NCBI GenBank assembly: GCA_007571095.1
Contig: RKSB01000168.1
Coordinates: 1 to 8,720 of the forward strand
Length of the DNA: 8,720 nucleotides
Source of the DNA: K189A clade bacterium
Lineage (GTDB): Bacteria; Pseudomonadota; Gammaproteobacteria; Pseudomonadales; Azotimanducaceae
Direction of reading: 5' to 3'
Made by a program: the position numbers and the translations under genes. Shown here piece after piece: positions 1-8,072 of this stretch; the first letter of the stretch is position 1, and each line of letters starts with the position of its first letter. The notes below the pieces were generated by a model, which was not told the origin of the DNA, did not search any database, and was given only the letters and a program-made list of their open reading frames with translations.

Positions 1-1418
1 GCCTCGCCCGTCAAGCCGCCGATCGCCTGCGAAAGACCAAAGGTGTTGAGAATATAGGAGTATCGACTGGCGGCATGGTTAAACTCGCTCTGATACAGGT
101 TGCTTTCGGCATCCAGCAGATCGGTAATCGACCGGGTTCCGCTCCGGTAGCCCAGACGAATGGCTTCGACCGCCTCACGTGCCGACTCCATGGCTTTTGC
201 GGCTGCCTTCACACGTTGGACATCGGTCAACACCTGCTGGTACAGGTTGCGAGTACTTCGATCGACATCACGTCGAGCGTAGGTCAGCCGATAACGAACC
301 TCATCACGCGCAAAACGAAGCTGTCGGTTTTCCGCCGTACCCAGACCGAAGCGAAACAGCGGCACAGAAAGCTGAATGCCTACCTGAGTCGAGCGAGTCT
401 GGTCGCCTCTCATTATTCGAGAGTCACGCCCCCATTCGCTACTGCTGTAAGAAGCCGTTGCACTGACCGACGGCATGCCTTCCGCCCGTTTGACGTTGAA
501 TTCCTGCCTTGCCACCTCAAGGGCAAACTCCAGAGATCGAACGTTCAAATTGTTTGCAACAGCCTGCTCAACCCAAAAATCGGCGTTCGGCGGATCCGGC
601 GGTACCACCGGCAGGTCCTCCCGAATTCTGCCAATCGCCTCAAAATTCCTGTCGGTGATGACCTTCAGGGCGGAAAACGCCACGACCTGAAGGCCTTCCA
701 CTCGAATTCGATCAGCCACAATGCTGTCATAGGCCGACTGGGCTTCCAGCAGATCGGTCAGAGGTATAAGCCCACTCCTGTATCGCTCTCCAACCAGTTC
801 CAACTGGCGCCTGAATGCATCCTCTGTCGCCTGAACGCTGTTCAACTCGTCTCGAAGTTGCAGAATACTCAGATAGGCTTGGAGAGTACGAAAAACCAGG
901 TCCGACTCAGCCACCCTCAAATCGACCTCGGCTTGCGAGCGCAGGGCAGAAACACCCTTGAGGCCGTACCAGAGCTGAAAATTCAGCAGGGGTTGTGCCA
1001 GATTGACCTGGTATTGCAGCTGTCGAGTCTCAAGGCGATCAACAAGCTGCTGATCGCTTTCCCGATTGTTCCGGTATTCGTTATCTGTTGAGCCATAGTT
1101 GTAGGCACCACCCAGCGACAGAGCCGGAAATATTCTGGCCCTTGCCTGAGCATAGATCTGTTGGCGAGAACGGCTGTTGGCTCTGCTGGCCGCCAGCAAT
1201 GCATCGTTTTCAACGGCTATCCTGTACACCTCGGTCAAATCGACAGCATCCAACAGACGGCCGTCTTCGGCATATTGTTCAGACGAGCCGGTCGAACCAG
1301 ACGAAGAATCCTGTGCTGCGGCCGTTGATATGCCCAAAGCCAGAGTCATGCTCAGGCCAGCGAGGTATTTGGCGATTCTCCGATGGCTAAAACTCCTCCT
1401 TTTCACGATCAATCCCAT
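1..1418 (-). CDS. tolC: TolC-family outer-membrane efflux channel, 3' end cut by window edge
   Basis: The protein would form the trimeric outer-membrane channel and periplasmic tunnel used by RND or ABC efflux pumps and type I secretion. I translated the minus strand from the ATG at 1418; 472 codons are present before the window edge. Residues 1-35 form a signal peptide: basic start, hydrophobic LAGLSMTLALGI, then likely cleavage after STAAA. The TolC internal duplication is plain: GERYRSGLIPLTDLLEAQSA at about 210-229 and GYRSGTRSITDLLDAES at about 422-438. The second copy is followed by NTFGLSQAIGGLTGE, matching the C-terminal equatorial region. E. coli TolC is 493 residues, so only a short tail is probably missing. 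The start is set by AAGGAG at 1428-1433, nine bases upstream. A stronger AAGGAGG-like run lies inside the first ten codons but has no start codon behind it. The gene is divergent from yqiB, a common gammaproteobacterial arrangement. Family assignment is firm; which pumps it serves cannot be told. Confidence 0.93.
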   Translation of the reverse strand, partial: MGLIVKRRSFSHRRIAKYLAGLSMTLALGISTAAAQDSSSGSTGSSEQYAEDGRLLDAVDLTEVYRIAVENDALLAASRANSRSRQQIYAQARARIFPALSLGGAYNYGSTDNEYRNNRESDQQLVDRLETRQLQYQVNLAQPLLNFQLWYGLKGVSALRSQAEVDLRVAESDLVFRTLQAYLSILQLRDELNSVQATEDAFRRQLELVGERYRSGLIPLTDLLEAQSAYDSIVADRIRVEGLQVVAFSALKVITDRNFEAIGRIREDLPVVPPDPPNADFWVEQAVANNLNVRSLEFALEVARQEFNVKRAEGMPSVSATASYSSSEWGRDSRIMRGDQTRSTQVGIQLSVPLFRFGLGTAENRQLRFARDEVRYRLTYARRDVDRSTRNLYQQVLTDVQRVKAAAKAMESAREAVEAIRLGYRSGTRSITDLLDAESNLYQSEFNHAASRYSYILNTFGLSQAIGGLTGE

Positions 1419-1462
1419 AAACAAACTCTCCTTGTGAATTCATCAGGCCGAAAAAGAGAACT

Positions 1463-1474
1463 CTGGAATTCCAG
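1463..1474. promoter_or_regulatory. Perfect 12-base palindrome upstream of tolC
   Basis: CTGGAATTCCAG is a perfect palindrome centred about 50 bases upstream of the tolC start codon. Its position in the tolC leader or promoter would suit a dimeric regulator. No regulator family is recognised from it, and a 12-base palindrome can arise by chance, so an operator role is only a possibility. Confidence 0.25.
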
Positions 1475-1692
1475 CCTGCCTGTCGTACGGACGAGTACAA
1501 AAACTCTCGCTTGCCGGTTCTTTTTTCGAGAAAGAGACTCTGAAGTTGCCAAAAAAGACCCTGAGTCAACAGTCGGCGGGTGAATCGGCCATTCCATGGT
1601 AACGGCAAGTGCACAGGAAAGGGAAAAGAGCTCGCAAAAAGGCGAAAGAAAGTGATTGCCGATCGCTGCTTTTGCTGTTTGATTATCGACGC

Positions 1693-1721
1693 TTGCACAC
1701 TTGAATAAAGATGGCGACAAT
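1693..1721 (+). promoter_or_regulatory. Weak sigma70-type promoter candidate for yqiB
   Basis: TTGCAC at 1693-1698 and GACAAT at 1716-1721 are separated by 17 bases. The -35 matches the consensus at three of six positions and the -10 at four of six. Transcription would begin near 1728 and leave a leader of about 55 bases before the yqiB ATG. This is the best candidate I found on this strand, but it is weak. Confidence 0.25.
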
Positions 1722-1783
1722 GACCTGCAATTCATCATGCCTGTTCGTTTCCGTTACCTGCCCGCTGGAATTGTAGATCTGAG

Positions 1784-2269
1784 ATGCACGCAAGAGAGAG
1801 ACGCAGATTCAACCTTCGGGTTCAGATTGCCAATCGGGAGTGTAACTACTGGCGGTTGATGAAGTTGATGCCCGGCTGGCAGGGTTGCAACCTCTTCGCC
1901 TATGACCACTGCCCTCACAGGGAGAGCAGGATTCGCCTGAAAATCGAGATATACAGACGATCTCCGCACACACTTGTCATCGACCTTCGGCAACAGTCCG
2001 ACGAAAACACTCTGCCTGTATCCTGGTTGCAGAATATGCGAGTCCATCTTTATCTCGACCTGAGGTCGGCTGAAGCAGTCGCCTGCAACGACAGACCGCT
2101 GAAACTATGTGACCCCTGCCCCGAAGAATGGCAACGCCAGCTCGACGAAAAAATTTCCAGTGACTACTTTCTGGCCGATCTGCTGACCTTCTGGATCGAC
2201 AAGGCACTCACTCCCGTCGCACGGTTGCCGAAACTGGCGTTCAACGGCGACAGACCCGAAGTTCAGCCG

Positions 2270-2287
<18 letters not shown>
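1784..2287 (+). CDS. yqiB: DUF1249 family protein, YqiB-like
   Basis: A 167-residue cytoplasmic protein of the DUF1249 family, whose biochemical role is not established. The family pattern is visible: an N-terminal helix CNYWRLMKLMPGW (20-32) equivalent to the E. coli CEMNFSQLRRLLP region; a central beta-rich part with IRLKIEIYRRSPHTLVIDLR (50-69) and MRVHLYLDLRSAE (85-97); and the C-terminal block EWQRQLDEKISSDYFLADLL (115-134), matching E. coli QRDEKHQINQFLADWL. It is longer than E. coli YqiB (about 140) through a C-terminal tail. ATG 1784 is chosen because the frame has no other usual start back to the TGA at 1721; its ribosome binding site is poor. The normal neighbours nudF and cpdA are absent. 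Its last 18 bases overlap the 3' end of the convergent acyl-CoA ligase gene. Confidence 0.85.
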
Positions 2288-3916
<1,629 letters not shown>

Positions 3917-3954
3917 AAGATTTTTCTCCGTTGTTTTCGGTCGGTCTTCTGGCA

Positions 3955-4003
3955 GAAAAGGGATTGTCAGGATAGAAAGGACCTGGTTAAAGAATCCCTT
4001 TTC
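3955..4003. repeat. 11-base inverted repeat upstream of the acyl-CoA ligase gene
   Basis: GAAAAGGGATT (3955-3965) and AATCCCTTTTC (3993-4003) are perfect reverse complements with a 27-base loop. In a minus-strand transcript the 3' arm ends in a short U-run followed by C, without a long U-tract. It could be a weak terminator or attenuator between the peptidase and ligase genes, an operator pair, or an mRNA stability hairpin. It is 39 bases upstream of the ligase start codon. Confidence 0.4.
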
Positions 4004-4040
4004 GGTATTTTGCCATCAAAATTTCAGCAGCCGCAATCTG

Positions 4041-4061
4041 TCCTTTGAAGGCTCAAAAGGA
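4041..4061. repeat. Short imperfect hairpin downstream of the M17 peptidase gene
   Basis: TCCTTTGA and TCAAAAGGA pair around a short loop, with one extra A bulged in the right arm. It begins 20 bases past the peptidase stop codon on the minus strand. There is no following U-run, so it is at best a weak terminator or an RNA 3'-end stabiliser. Confidence 0.3.
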
Positions 4062-4080
4062 TACAGAGGCATAAATCAAG

Positions 4081-5481
4081 TCAGTGCCGGCCATACTTTT
4101 GTTGCAGAAAATGGTAGGTGGCTCTGACCGCCATGGCTTCACCGCCGATCGGGCCCGTTGGCCGAGCATTGACATTCCATGCCATCAGATCGTAATGGAC
4201 CCAGGGAATCTCCTTGTCGATAAACCGAAGGAGGAACAGGGCTGCGGTGATGGCACCGGCGTAAGGGCTGTCGCCCGAATTGCCCGAGTCGGCGATTTGG
4301 CTTTTCAGCAACGACTGATAAGGCGAGTAGAGGGGTAGTCGCCAGACGGGGTCGGCTACTTGAGTGGCGGCCGCCGCCAGAGCAGCCGCCAGATCATCCC
4401 TGTTGGTAAACATGGCTGCTATTTCGGTGCCCAGGGCAACCCTTGCCGCACCCGTCAGCGTGGCAAAATCCAGAATCATGTCGGGAGACTTTTCGCAGGC
4501 ATAGGTGAGGGCATCCGCCAGCAGCAGACGGCCTTCGGCGTCAGTGTCGTCGATCTCCACGCTACAGCCTCGCCGAGTAATGAATACATCACCCGGACGA
4601 TAGCTGTTGCCGGCTACAGAATTTTCGGCCGCAGGAATCAGGACTGTCAGCCGAACAGGCAGCGCGTTGGCCATAATCAGGCTGGCCAGACCAAGCACTG
4701 AAGCCGCGCCACCCATATCCTTCTTCATCAGCCGTATGCCTCTTGAGGGCTTCAGGTTCAGCCCACCTGTATCAAAGCAAACGCCCTTGCCGACCAGAAT
4801 GACATGCGGGTTCTTGTCGCTCCCCCAGTTGAGTTCGATGAGCCTGGGGCAACTTTTGGCGGCTCGTCCGACGGCATGAATCATCGGGTAGTTCTCGCTC
4901 AACAGGGCATCTCCCACCACCTGACTGAACTCAGCATCAAACTCCTGGGCAAGCCGGTTGGACTGGCTGGCCAGGTCCTCAGGCATCATGTCCTCGGTCG
5001 GCGTGTTGATCAGGTCTCGAACCAGACTGACGGCTGTTGTCTCCCGACAAAGTGCTTCTCTTGTCGATTCATCCGGTACCAGCAGAGTCAGCCTGTCTTC
5101 ACCGGCCGATTTCCTGTAGTGATCGAACCGGTAACTGCCCAGCAAAAACCCAAGCAGTGCCAGATACTTCTCCGAATCGGACCAGTCAAGATCGGCTTCC
5201 AGAGACAGTCTATAGTCACCGGGCGGCAGCTTTCGGGGCAGGCCGCCCAGGCTGTTGAAGGCGGATTGGCCAACTCCCACCAGAACCTTCTCAAGCTGGC
5301 CCTTCTGATCGGGTACCAATACAAAGTCTCCTTCTTCGGCTGTGAAAGCCGTCGACTGCAACCATCGAATGACATGGCTTTTCTGGTCGGTGGACCAGTC
5401 GGCCAGGCCGTTCTGAGTCATCGGAACCAGAAGAATGCCAGAGCGGTCGTCGTTCACCACCGGAGTTGCTTTTAAGGACAT
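4081..5481 (-). CDS. M17 family metallo-aminopeptidase (leucyl aminopeptidase family)
   Basis: A cytoplasmic two-metal exopeptidase of 466 residues, expected to release N-terminal amino acids from peptides. The C-terminal catalytic domain (about 150-466) has the full set of family residues. VGKGVCFDTGGLNLKPS (230-246) gives metal ligands Lys232 and Asp237 and catalytic Lys244. KKDMGGAA (253-260) gives Asp255. DDTDAEGRLLLADAL (311-325) gives Asp314, Glu316 and Arg318. ATLTGAARVALG (340-351) follows as usual. The N-terminal domain (about 1-150) is less conserved, as is normal. The signature asparagine of NTDAEGR is Asp312 here, an oddity that leaves the ligands intact. It resembles the shorter M17 members more than E. 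coli PepA (503 residues), so I give no symbol. It lies 66 bases downstream of the membrane-protein gene on the same strand; ATG 5481 has only a weak GAGAA ribosome binding site. Confidence 0.93.
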   Translation of the reverse strand: MSLKATPVVNDDRSGILLVPMTQNGLADWSTDQKSHVIRWLQSTAFTAEEGDFVLVPDQKGQLEKVLVGVGQSAFNSLGGLPRKLPPGDYRLSLEADLDWSDSEKYLALLGFLLGSYRFDHYRKSAGEDRLTLLVPDESTREALCRETTAVSLVRDLINTPTEDMMPEDLASQSNRLAQEFDAEFSQVVGDALLSENYPMIHAVGRAAKSCPRLIELNWGSDKNPHVILVGKGVCFDTGGLNLKPSRGIRLMKKDMGGAASVLGLASLIMANALPVRLTVLIPAAENSVAGNSYRPGDVFITRRGCSVEIDDTDAEGRLLLADALTYACEKSPDMILDFATLTGAARVALGTEIAAMFTNRDDLAAALAAAATQVADPVWRLPLYSPYQSLLKSQIADSGNSGDSPYAGAITAALFLLRFIDKEIPWVHYDLMAWNVNARPTGPIGGEAMAVRATYHFLQQKYGRH

Positions 5482-5547
5482 ACGTCAGTTCTCAAGAGGT
5501 CTGGCCAGTAGCAGAGAGGGCAATGGATGAAAGTTTCAGCAAGCGAA

Positions 5548-5937
5548 TCAGGCCGATTTGGGAGCGGCGGCAGAAGAGCTTCGGCAGGCGAAGTAGGCAC
5601 TGCAACCTGCTTTCATTCGGCAACTGAAATGAGACAGCAGCGGTATGGTAATAAATCCGGCAATCAGTAGCTGAAGGGTTCCGTAGTGCCCGCTGACGAC
5701 ATCGTCTACGAAGCTGGTTGCCATGAAGGCCAGGCCAAAGCAGGACAGAAACAGAACGGCACTCAAGGATGCCAGAAACCTGAGTACCGACATGGGCAGG
5801 CTGGGCTTGAAGGCCGCAAGTGCAAGCGTTGCACCAAGGGCATAGCACAGGGTAATGACAGTCGATGCGCCATCGACCAGGGCATAAACGGCAAAACACA
5901 GCAATACCAGGCCGATCAAGCCCTCAAACCAAGGCAT
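5548..5937 (-). CDS. Small four-helix membrane protein, function unknown
   Basis: I do not recognise a family with confidence. From the ATG at 5937 the product has 129 residues, with four hydrophobic segments at about 5-22, 25-43, 51-76 and 87-104. The layout suggests an inner-membrane protein with both ends on one side; helical four-TM proteins of the HdeD/DUF308 type have similar shape, but I see no decisive motif. The tail after the last helix holds three evenly spaced cysteines (106, 112, 118, in SCRMKAGCSAYFACRS). A longer reading from a TTG at 6039 would add a polar 34-residue extension; I prefer 5937 because the hydrophobic protein then starts naturally with MPWFEGLIGL. It lies upstream of the M17 peptidase gene and may be co-transcribed with it. 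Confidence 0.6.
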   Translation of the reverse strand: MPWFEGLIGLVLLCFAVYALVDGASTVITLCYALGATLALAAFKPSLPMSVLRFLASLSAVLFLSCFGLAFMATSFVDDVVSGHYGTLQLLIAGFITIPLLSHFSCRMKAGCSAYFACRSSSAAAPKSA

Positions 5938-5952
5938 ATTCAAGATTCTCGT

Positions 5953-5964
5953 TTGATTAATCAA
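5953..5964. promoter_or_regulatory. Perfect 12-base palindrome before the membrane protein gene
   Basis: TTGATTAATCAA lies 15 bases upstream of the ATG at 5937. A dimeric regulator bound here would block translation-proximal transcription. It resembles an FNR half-site pair, but the halves are two bases too close for an FNR box. The role is unproven. Confidence 0.25.
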
Positions 5965-6044
5965 CAGGCTCGGATCCTTTCGATCTATTCTCCGAAAACC
6001 TGCTTTTTGAAGGTAACCCAAAAGCAAAGCTGTTGACAAGTCCC

Positions 6045-6072
6045 GCTCTTCAAAAATCCCTGCTCTTCAAAA
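6045..6072. repeat. 11-base direct repeat, 17-base period
   Basis: GCTCTTCAAAA occurs at 6045-6055 and again at 6062-6072. Two same-orientation copies 17 bases apart in a divergent promoter region could be paired binding sites for a regulator or the trace of a small duplication. Only two copies are seen. Confidence 0.4.
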
Positions 6073-6089
6073 TAATCGTTAGAAATCGC

Positions 6090-6128
6090 CGAAGGACAAA
6101 AGAGTGAAGTCTCTTTGTCAAGCCTTCG
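6090..6128. repeat. Imperfect 39-base hairpin in the divergent intergenic region
   Basis: The outer arms CGAAGG (6090-6095) and CCTTCG (6123-6128) pair, and inside them ACAAAAGAG (6096-6104) pairs with CTCTTTGT (6111-6118) with one bulged A. An unpaired CAAG on the right makes an asymmetric internal loop, and the apical loop is about six bases. No U-run follows on either strand, so it is not a standard intrinsic terminator. It may act as an operator, an mRNA leader hairpin, or part of a small RNA. Confidence 0.45.
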
Positions 6129-6255
6129 TTTAGAACCCTGCATGATAAATTGAGTGCATCGTTTGCACAAAGTTCGGGGTTACTCCATCATAAAGCCTGA
6201 AACCGAAGTTCATCGTTGAAGACTTTCACAAGCCCCAAAGCATCAGGAGAAACCC

Positions 6256-6774
6256 ATGCCTCAGGTTAAAAGGAACCGACCAGACAAGACTCGTGCAAGA
6301 AAGGAAAAAGAGAAAAAAGACGAGCAGGTTCTTCTAAAGTTGTTTCAAGTCATCGGCGGCCAGCAGCCTATCCAGAGCTCAGAGGACCTGTTGAGCGAAG
6401 AACTCGCTGTCTATATGGGAAAGCGAAGGACTTCCGGAGGCGTGGTGGCATGGAAGCGCTGGGTGTTGTTTCTGCGTCACACTGCTCAAAAGCGCGGCAT
6501 TCATGATCTGAAGCTGGTCGATTGCAGCTTTGAAAGACAAGGTGATATCGTTCGGGCAACTGCCTTTTGGGAGGGAAAAACAAAGGGTGAGCGAGTGCGG
6601 TCAGACAAGCCTGCAATAGTCGACTACCACCTTCGAAAGCACAGGATTCTTAAAATTCGGACCCACCCTGATAACTACCGGTTCATTCACGGAGAGCGTA
6701 TCGCTCGCAAGCTCTACCTGCGCTGGGTGATGGTCAAGGTTTTTCTGTGGTCCAGGTGGCATCGAATTTCCTGA
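6256..6774 (+). CDS. Basic protein with an NTF2/SnoaL-like core
   Basis: A 172-residue protein of unproven function. Residues 1-25 are very rich in Lys/Arg and charged. The middle (about 43-146) reads like an NTF2-like alpha+beta fold: helices at about 43-80, then strands LKLVDCSFERQGDIVRATAFW (85-105), DKPAIVDYHLRKHRILKIR (117-135) and the closing THPDNYRFIHG (136-146), a wording common in SnoaL-like small-ligand or scaffold domains. The tail (147-172) is again basic and aromatic. NTF2-like domains may be enzymes, binding proteins or dimerisation modules, and no catalytic set is evident. The charged ends suggest contact with nucleic acid or membrane, which is inference. The ATG is supported by AGGAG at 6245-6249, six bases upstream. 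It is the first gene of the rightward cluster; the tandem repeats begin 35 bases after its stop. Confidence 0.6.
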   Translation: MPQVKRNRPDKTRARKEKEKKDEQVLLKLFQVIGGQQPIQSSEDLLSEELAVYMGKRRTSGGVVAWKRWVLFLRHTAQKRGIHDLKLVDCSFERQGDIVRATAFWEGKTKGERVRSDKPAIVDYHLRKHRILKIRTHPDNYRFIHGERIARKLYLRWVMVKVFLWSRWHRIS

Positions 6775-6809
6775 AAAGATACCGAAATCCAGTACTCCCC
6801 TACTCTAAA

Positions 6810-6918
6810 CCCATCAAAGAAAACCCATCAAAGAAAACCCATCAAAGAAAACCCATCAAAGAAAACCATCAAAGAAAACCCATCAAAGAAAACCCATCAA
6901 AGAAAACCATCAAAGAAA
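6810..6918 (+). repeat. Tandem repeat array, eight copies of a 13-14-base unit
   Basis: The unit is CCCATCAAAGAAAA. Copies 1-4, 6 and 7 are 14 bases (6810-6823, 6824-6837, 6838-6851, 6852-6865, 6879-6892, 6893-6906). Copies 5 (6866-6878) and 8 (6907-6918) begin with one C less, and copy 8 also loses the last A. Otherwise copies are identical, which indicates recent expansion by slippage or unequal exchange. The array fills the gap between the NTF2-like gene and the Nudix gene and ends 10 bases before the Nudix ATG. The unit has no stop codon in any forward frame. It is A-rich and should be unstructured in RNA, so it could influence translation of the Nudix gene. Confidence 0.95.
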
Positions 6919-6928
6919 GACAAAGATT

Positions 6929-7717
6929 ATGACTGATACTCCCGTTACTCCAATTCCCTCCGCCACCGTCATTCTGGTTCGCAAAGCCGCCGACGGATTC
7001 GAGATTTTGATGGTCAAGCGCCATCATCAGATTGAATTTGCCTCAGGCGCGCTGGTGTTCCCCGGCGGCAAATCCGATGCCGAAGACGAAGACAGCCTGT
7101 TTGAAGGGCTGATGCAACAAGCCGTCAAGGATAAGGCGCAACGCAGCTTGCAGGTGACCGCCATTCGAGAGCTGTTCGAAGAGTCGGGTATCCTGCTGGC
7201 CTGCGACGACAATGGACGGCTTGTGGACGACAGGCGACTGGATGAGCTCGACAGCTACCGGCAAGCCATTCATCAGAAAAAGACGACCTTTGCCGACTTT
7301 CTAACCACAGAGTCGCTAAAACTGGCTAACCGAGAGCTGGCTGTTTTCGCACACTGGATTACGCCGAAAGGCATGCCGAAACGTTTTGATACCTGGTTCT
7401 ATCTCGCACCCGCACCGGCGACTCAGGTGGCCAGACACGACCAGCAGGAATCGGTCGATTCGCTCTGGCTGACACCCGCTCAAGCGATAGCCGATGCACA
7501 GGCAGGCAAGCGCACCATCATCTTTCCTACCATGAGGAACATCGCCAAATTGAATCAGAGCAACAGCCCTGAGGAACTCTGGCAAAGGGCACGGGCAAAG
7601 CCGCCCATGGCGGTCGAGCCGTGGGTGGAAAAGCGGGAAGATGGCCGTTATCTGTGTATTCCGCCGGAAGCCGGCTATGACATTTCCGAAGAGAAGCTGG
7701 TACGAGGACGTCTTTGA
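6929..7717 (+). CDS. Nudix hydrolase, NUDT19-like (possible CoA/acyl-CoA diphosphatase)
   Basis: A 262-residue Nudix protein expected to cleave a nucleoside diphosphate linked to another group; relatives of the NUDT19 branch act on CoA and acyl-CoA, a function inferred here only from likeness. ATVILVRKAADGFEILMVKR (12-31) leads to SGALVFPGGK (39-48). The Nudix box is split by an insertion, as in that branch: the glycines are at 46-47, and the catalytic helix RELFEESGILL is at 80-90, with Glu81, Glu84 and Glu85 as metal ligands. HWITPKGMPKRFDTWFYLA (142-160) is the typical downstream block. It is too long and of the wrong type to be NudF (ADP-ribose pyrophosphatase). The ATG lies 10 bases after the tandem repeats, and only an A-rich stretch, not a proper Shine-Dalgarno, precedes it. 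Residues 210-262 form a family-typical C-terminal extension. Confidence 0.88.
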   Translation: MTDTPVTPIPSATVILVRKAADGFEILMVKRHHQIEFASGALVFPGGKSDAEDEDSLFEGLMQQAVKDKAQRSLQVTAIRELFEESGILLACDDNGRLVDDRRLDELDSYRQAIHQKKTTFADFLTTESLKLANRELAVFAHWITPKGMPKRFDTWFYLAPAPATQVARHDQQESVDSLWLTPAQAIADAQAGKRTIIFPTMRNIAKLNQSNSPEELWQRARAKPPMAVEPWVEKREDGRYLCIPPEAGYDISEEKLVRGRL

Positions 7718-7769
7718 GGAGCATTGAAGCAAACATCAGCCACGATCACACGATTAAACGAATACAGGC

Positions 7770-8066
7770 ATGAACAGCAACTCGAAATGGCCTGAAAAGG
7801 CGGCCGCCAAAGTCAAGGGTTATATCGGCGAAATGCCCGCTCCGCACCGAAAAATCAGCCGAAAGATTCATCGAGTCATTCGGGATCGTGCCATCGAACA
7901 GGCGCGAGTAAAGATCGCGCTGTCGAAAAACAACATTGCCGATTACACGCAGGAACAGCTGGAAATCATCGTTCGAGAAGAAGAAAAGATAATTCGTAGC
8001 GATATTCGCAAATCTCTCATTTACGCAGGGCTTATTCTGGTCGGCATCAACCTCTGGGGCGGTTGA
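7770..8066 (+). CDS. Small membrane-anchored protein, function unknown
   Basis: A 98-residue protein I cannot assign to a family. Residues 1-50 are strongly basic (HRKISRKIHRVIRDRAIEQA at 27-46). Residues 58-80 form a charged, probably helical stretch (DYTQEQLEIIVREEEKIIRS). Residues 82-96 (SLIYAGLILVGINLW) are hydrophobic enough for one C-terminal membrane helix. This suggests a tail-anchored inner-membrane protein with its charged part in the cytoplasm. It starts 52 bases after the Nudix stop, with a poor ribosome binding site, and ends six bases before the next gene, which continues in the same frame. The pair is therefore probably translated together. Confidence 0.6.
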   Translation: MNSNSKWPEKAAAKVKGYIGEMPAPHRKISRKIHRVIRDRAIEQARVKIALSKNNIADYTQEQLEIIVREEEKIIRSDIRKSLIYAGLILVGINLWGG

Positions 8067-8072
8067 CTCTTC

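Larger units (their letters stand above)
1419..1783. other. Intergenic region between divergent tolC and yqiB
   Basis: About 365 bases without a convincing gene. The minus-strand open frames here overlap the tolC start in other frames and give no recognisable protein. The stretch should hold the promoters of both divergent genes. I see a 12-base palindrome on the tolC side (1463-1474) and a weak promoter candidate on the yqiB side (1693-1721). No remnant of a nudF-like Nudix gene, the usual occupant between tolC and yqiB, is visible. Confidence 0.6.
5938..6255. other. Divergent intergenic region between the membrane protein and NTF2-like genes
   Basis: About 320 bases with no convincing gene. 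It should carry promoters in both directions. I could not assign a clear -10/-35 pair: TTGACA occurs on the plus strand at 6033-6038 and on the minus strand within the 3' arm of the 6090-6128 hairpin, but neither has a good -10 at proper distance. The region holds a 12-base palindrome (5953-5964), an 11-base direct repeat (6045-6072) and the hairpin. Confidence 0.6.

Noticed and set aside
75..1091. A 338-codon open frame on the plus strand
   Set aside because: It is antisense to the tolC-like gene, whose minus-strand translation shows a signal peptide and both TolC repeats; the plus-strand product has no recognisable family features.
1387..1738. Overlapping minus-strand open frames over the tolC start and leader
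   Set aside because: They overlap the tolC start in other frames, have no recognisable content, and the AAGGAG-ATG pair at 1433-1416 explains the region.
5953..5964. FNR box
   Set aside because: TTGAT and ATCAA are separated by two bases instead of the four needed for an FNR/CRP-type site.
5938..6039. Longer start (TTG 6039) for the small membrane protein
   Set aside because: The added 34 residues are polar and non-family-like, and the ATG at 5937 gives a natural start just before the first membrane helix.
6810..6918. CRISPR array
   Set aside because: The units are directly adjacent with no spacers and only 13-14 bases long; this is a simple tandem repeat.
6929..7717. NudF (ADP-ribose pyrophosphatase) displaced from the tolC-yqiB locus
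   Set aside because: The Nudix box carries a long insertion and the RFDTWFYLA block and length fit the NUDT19-like branch, not NudF.
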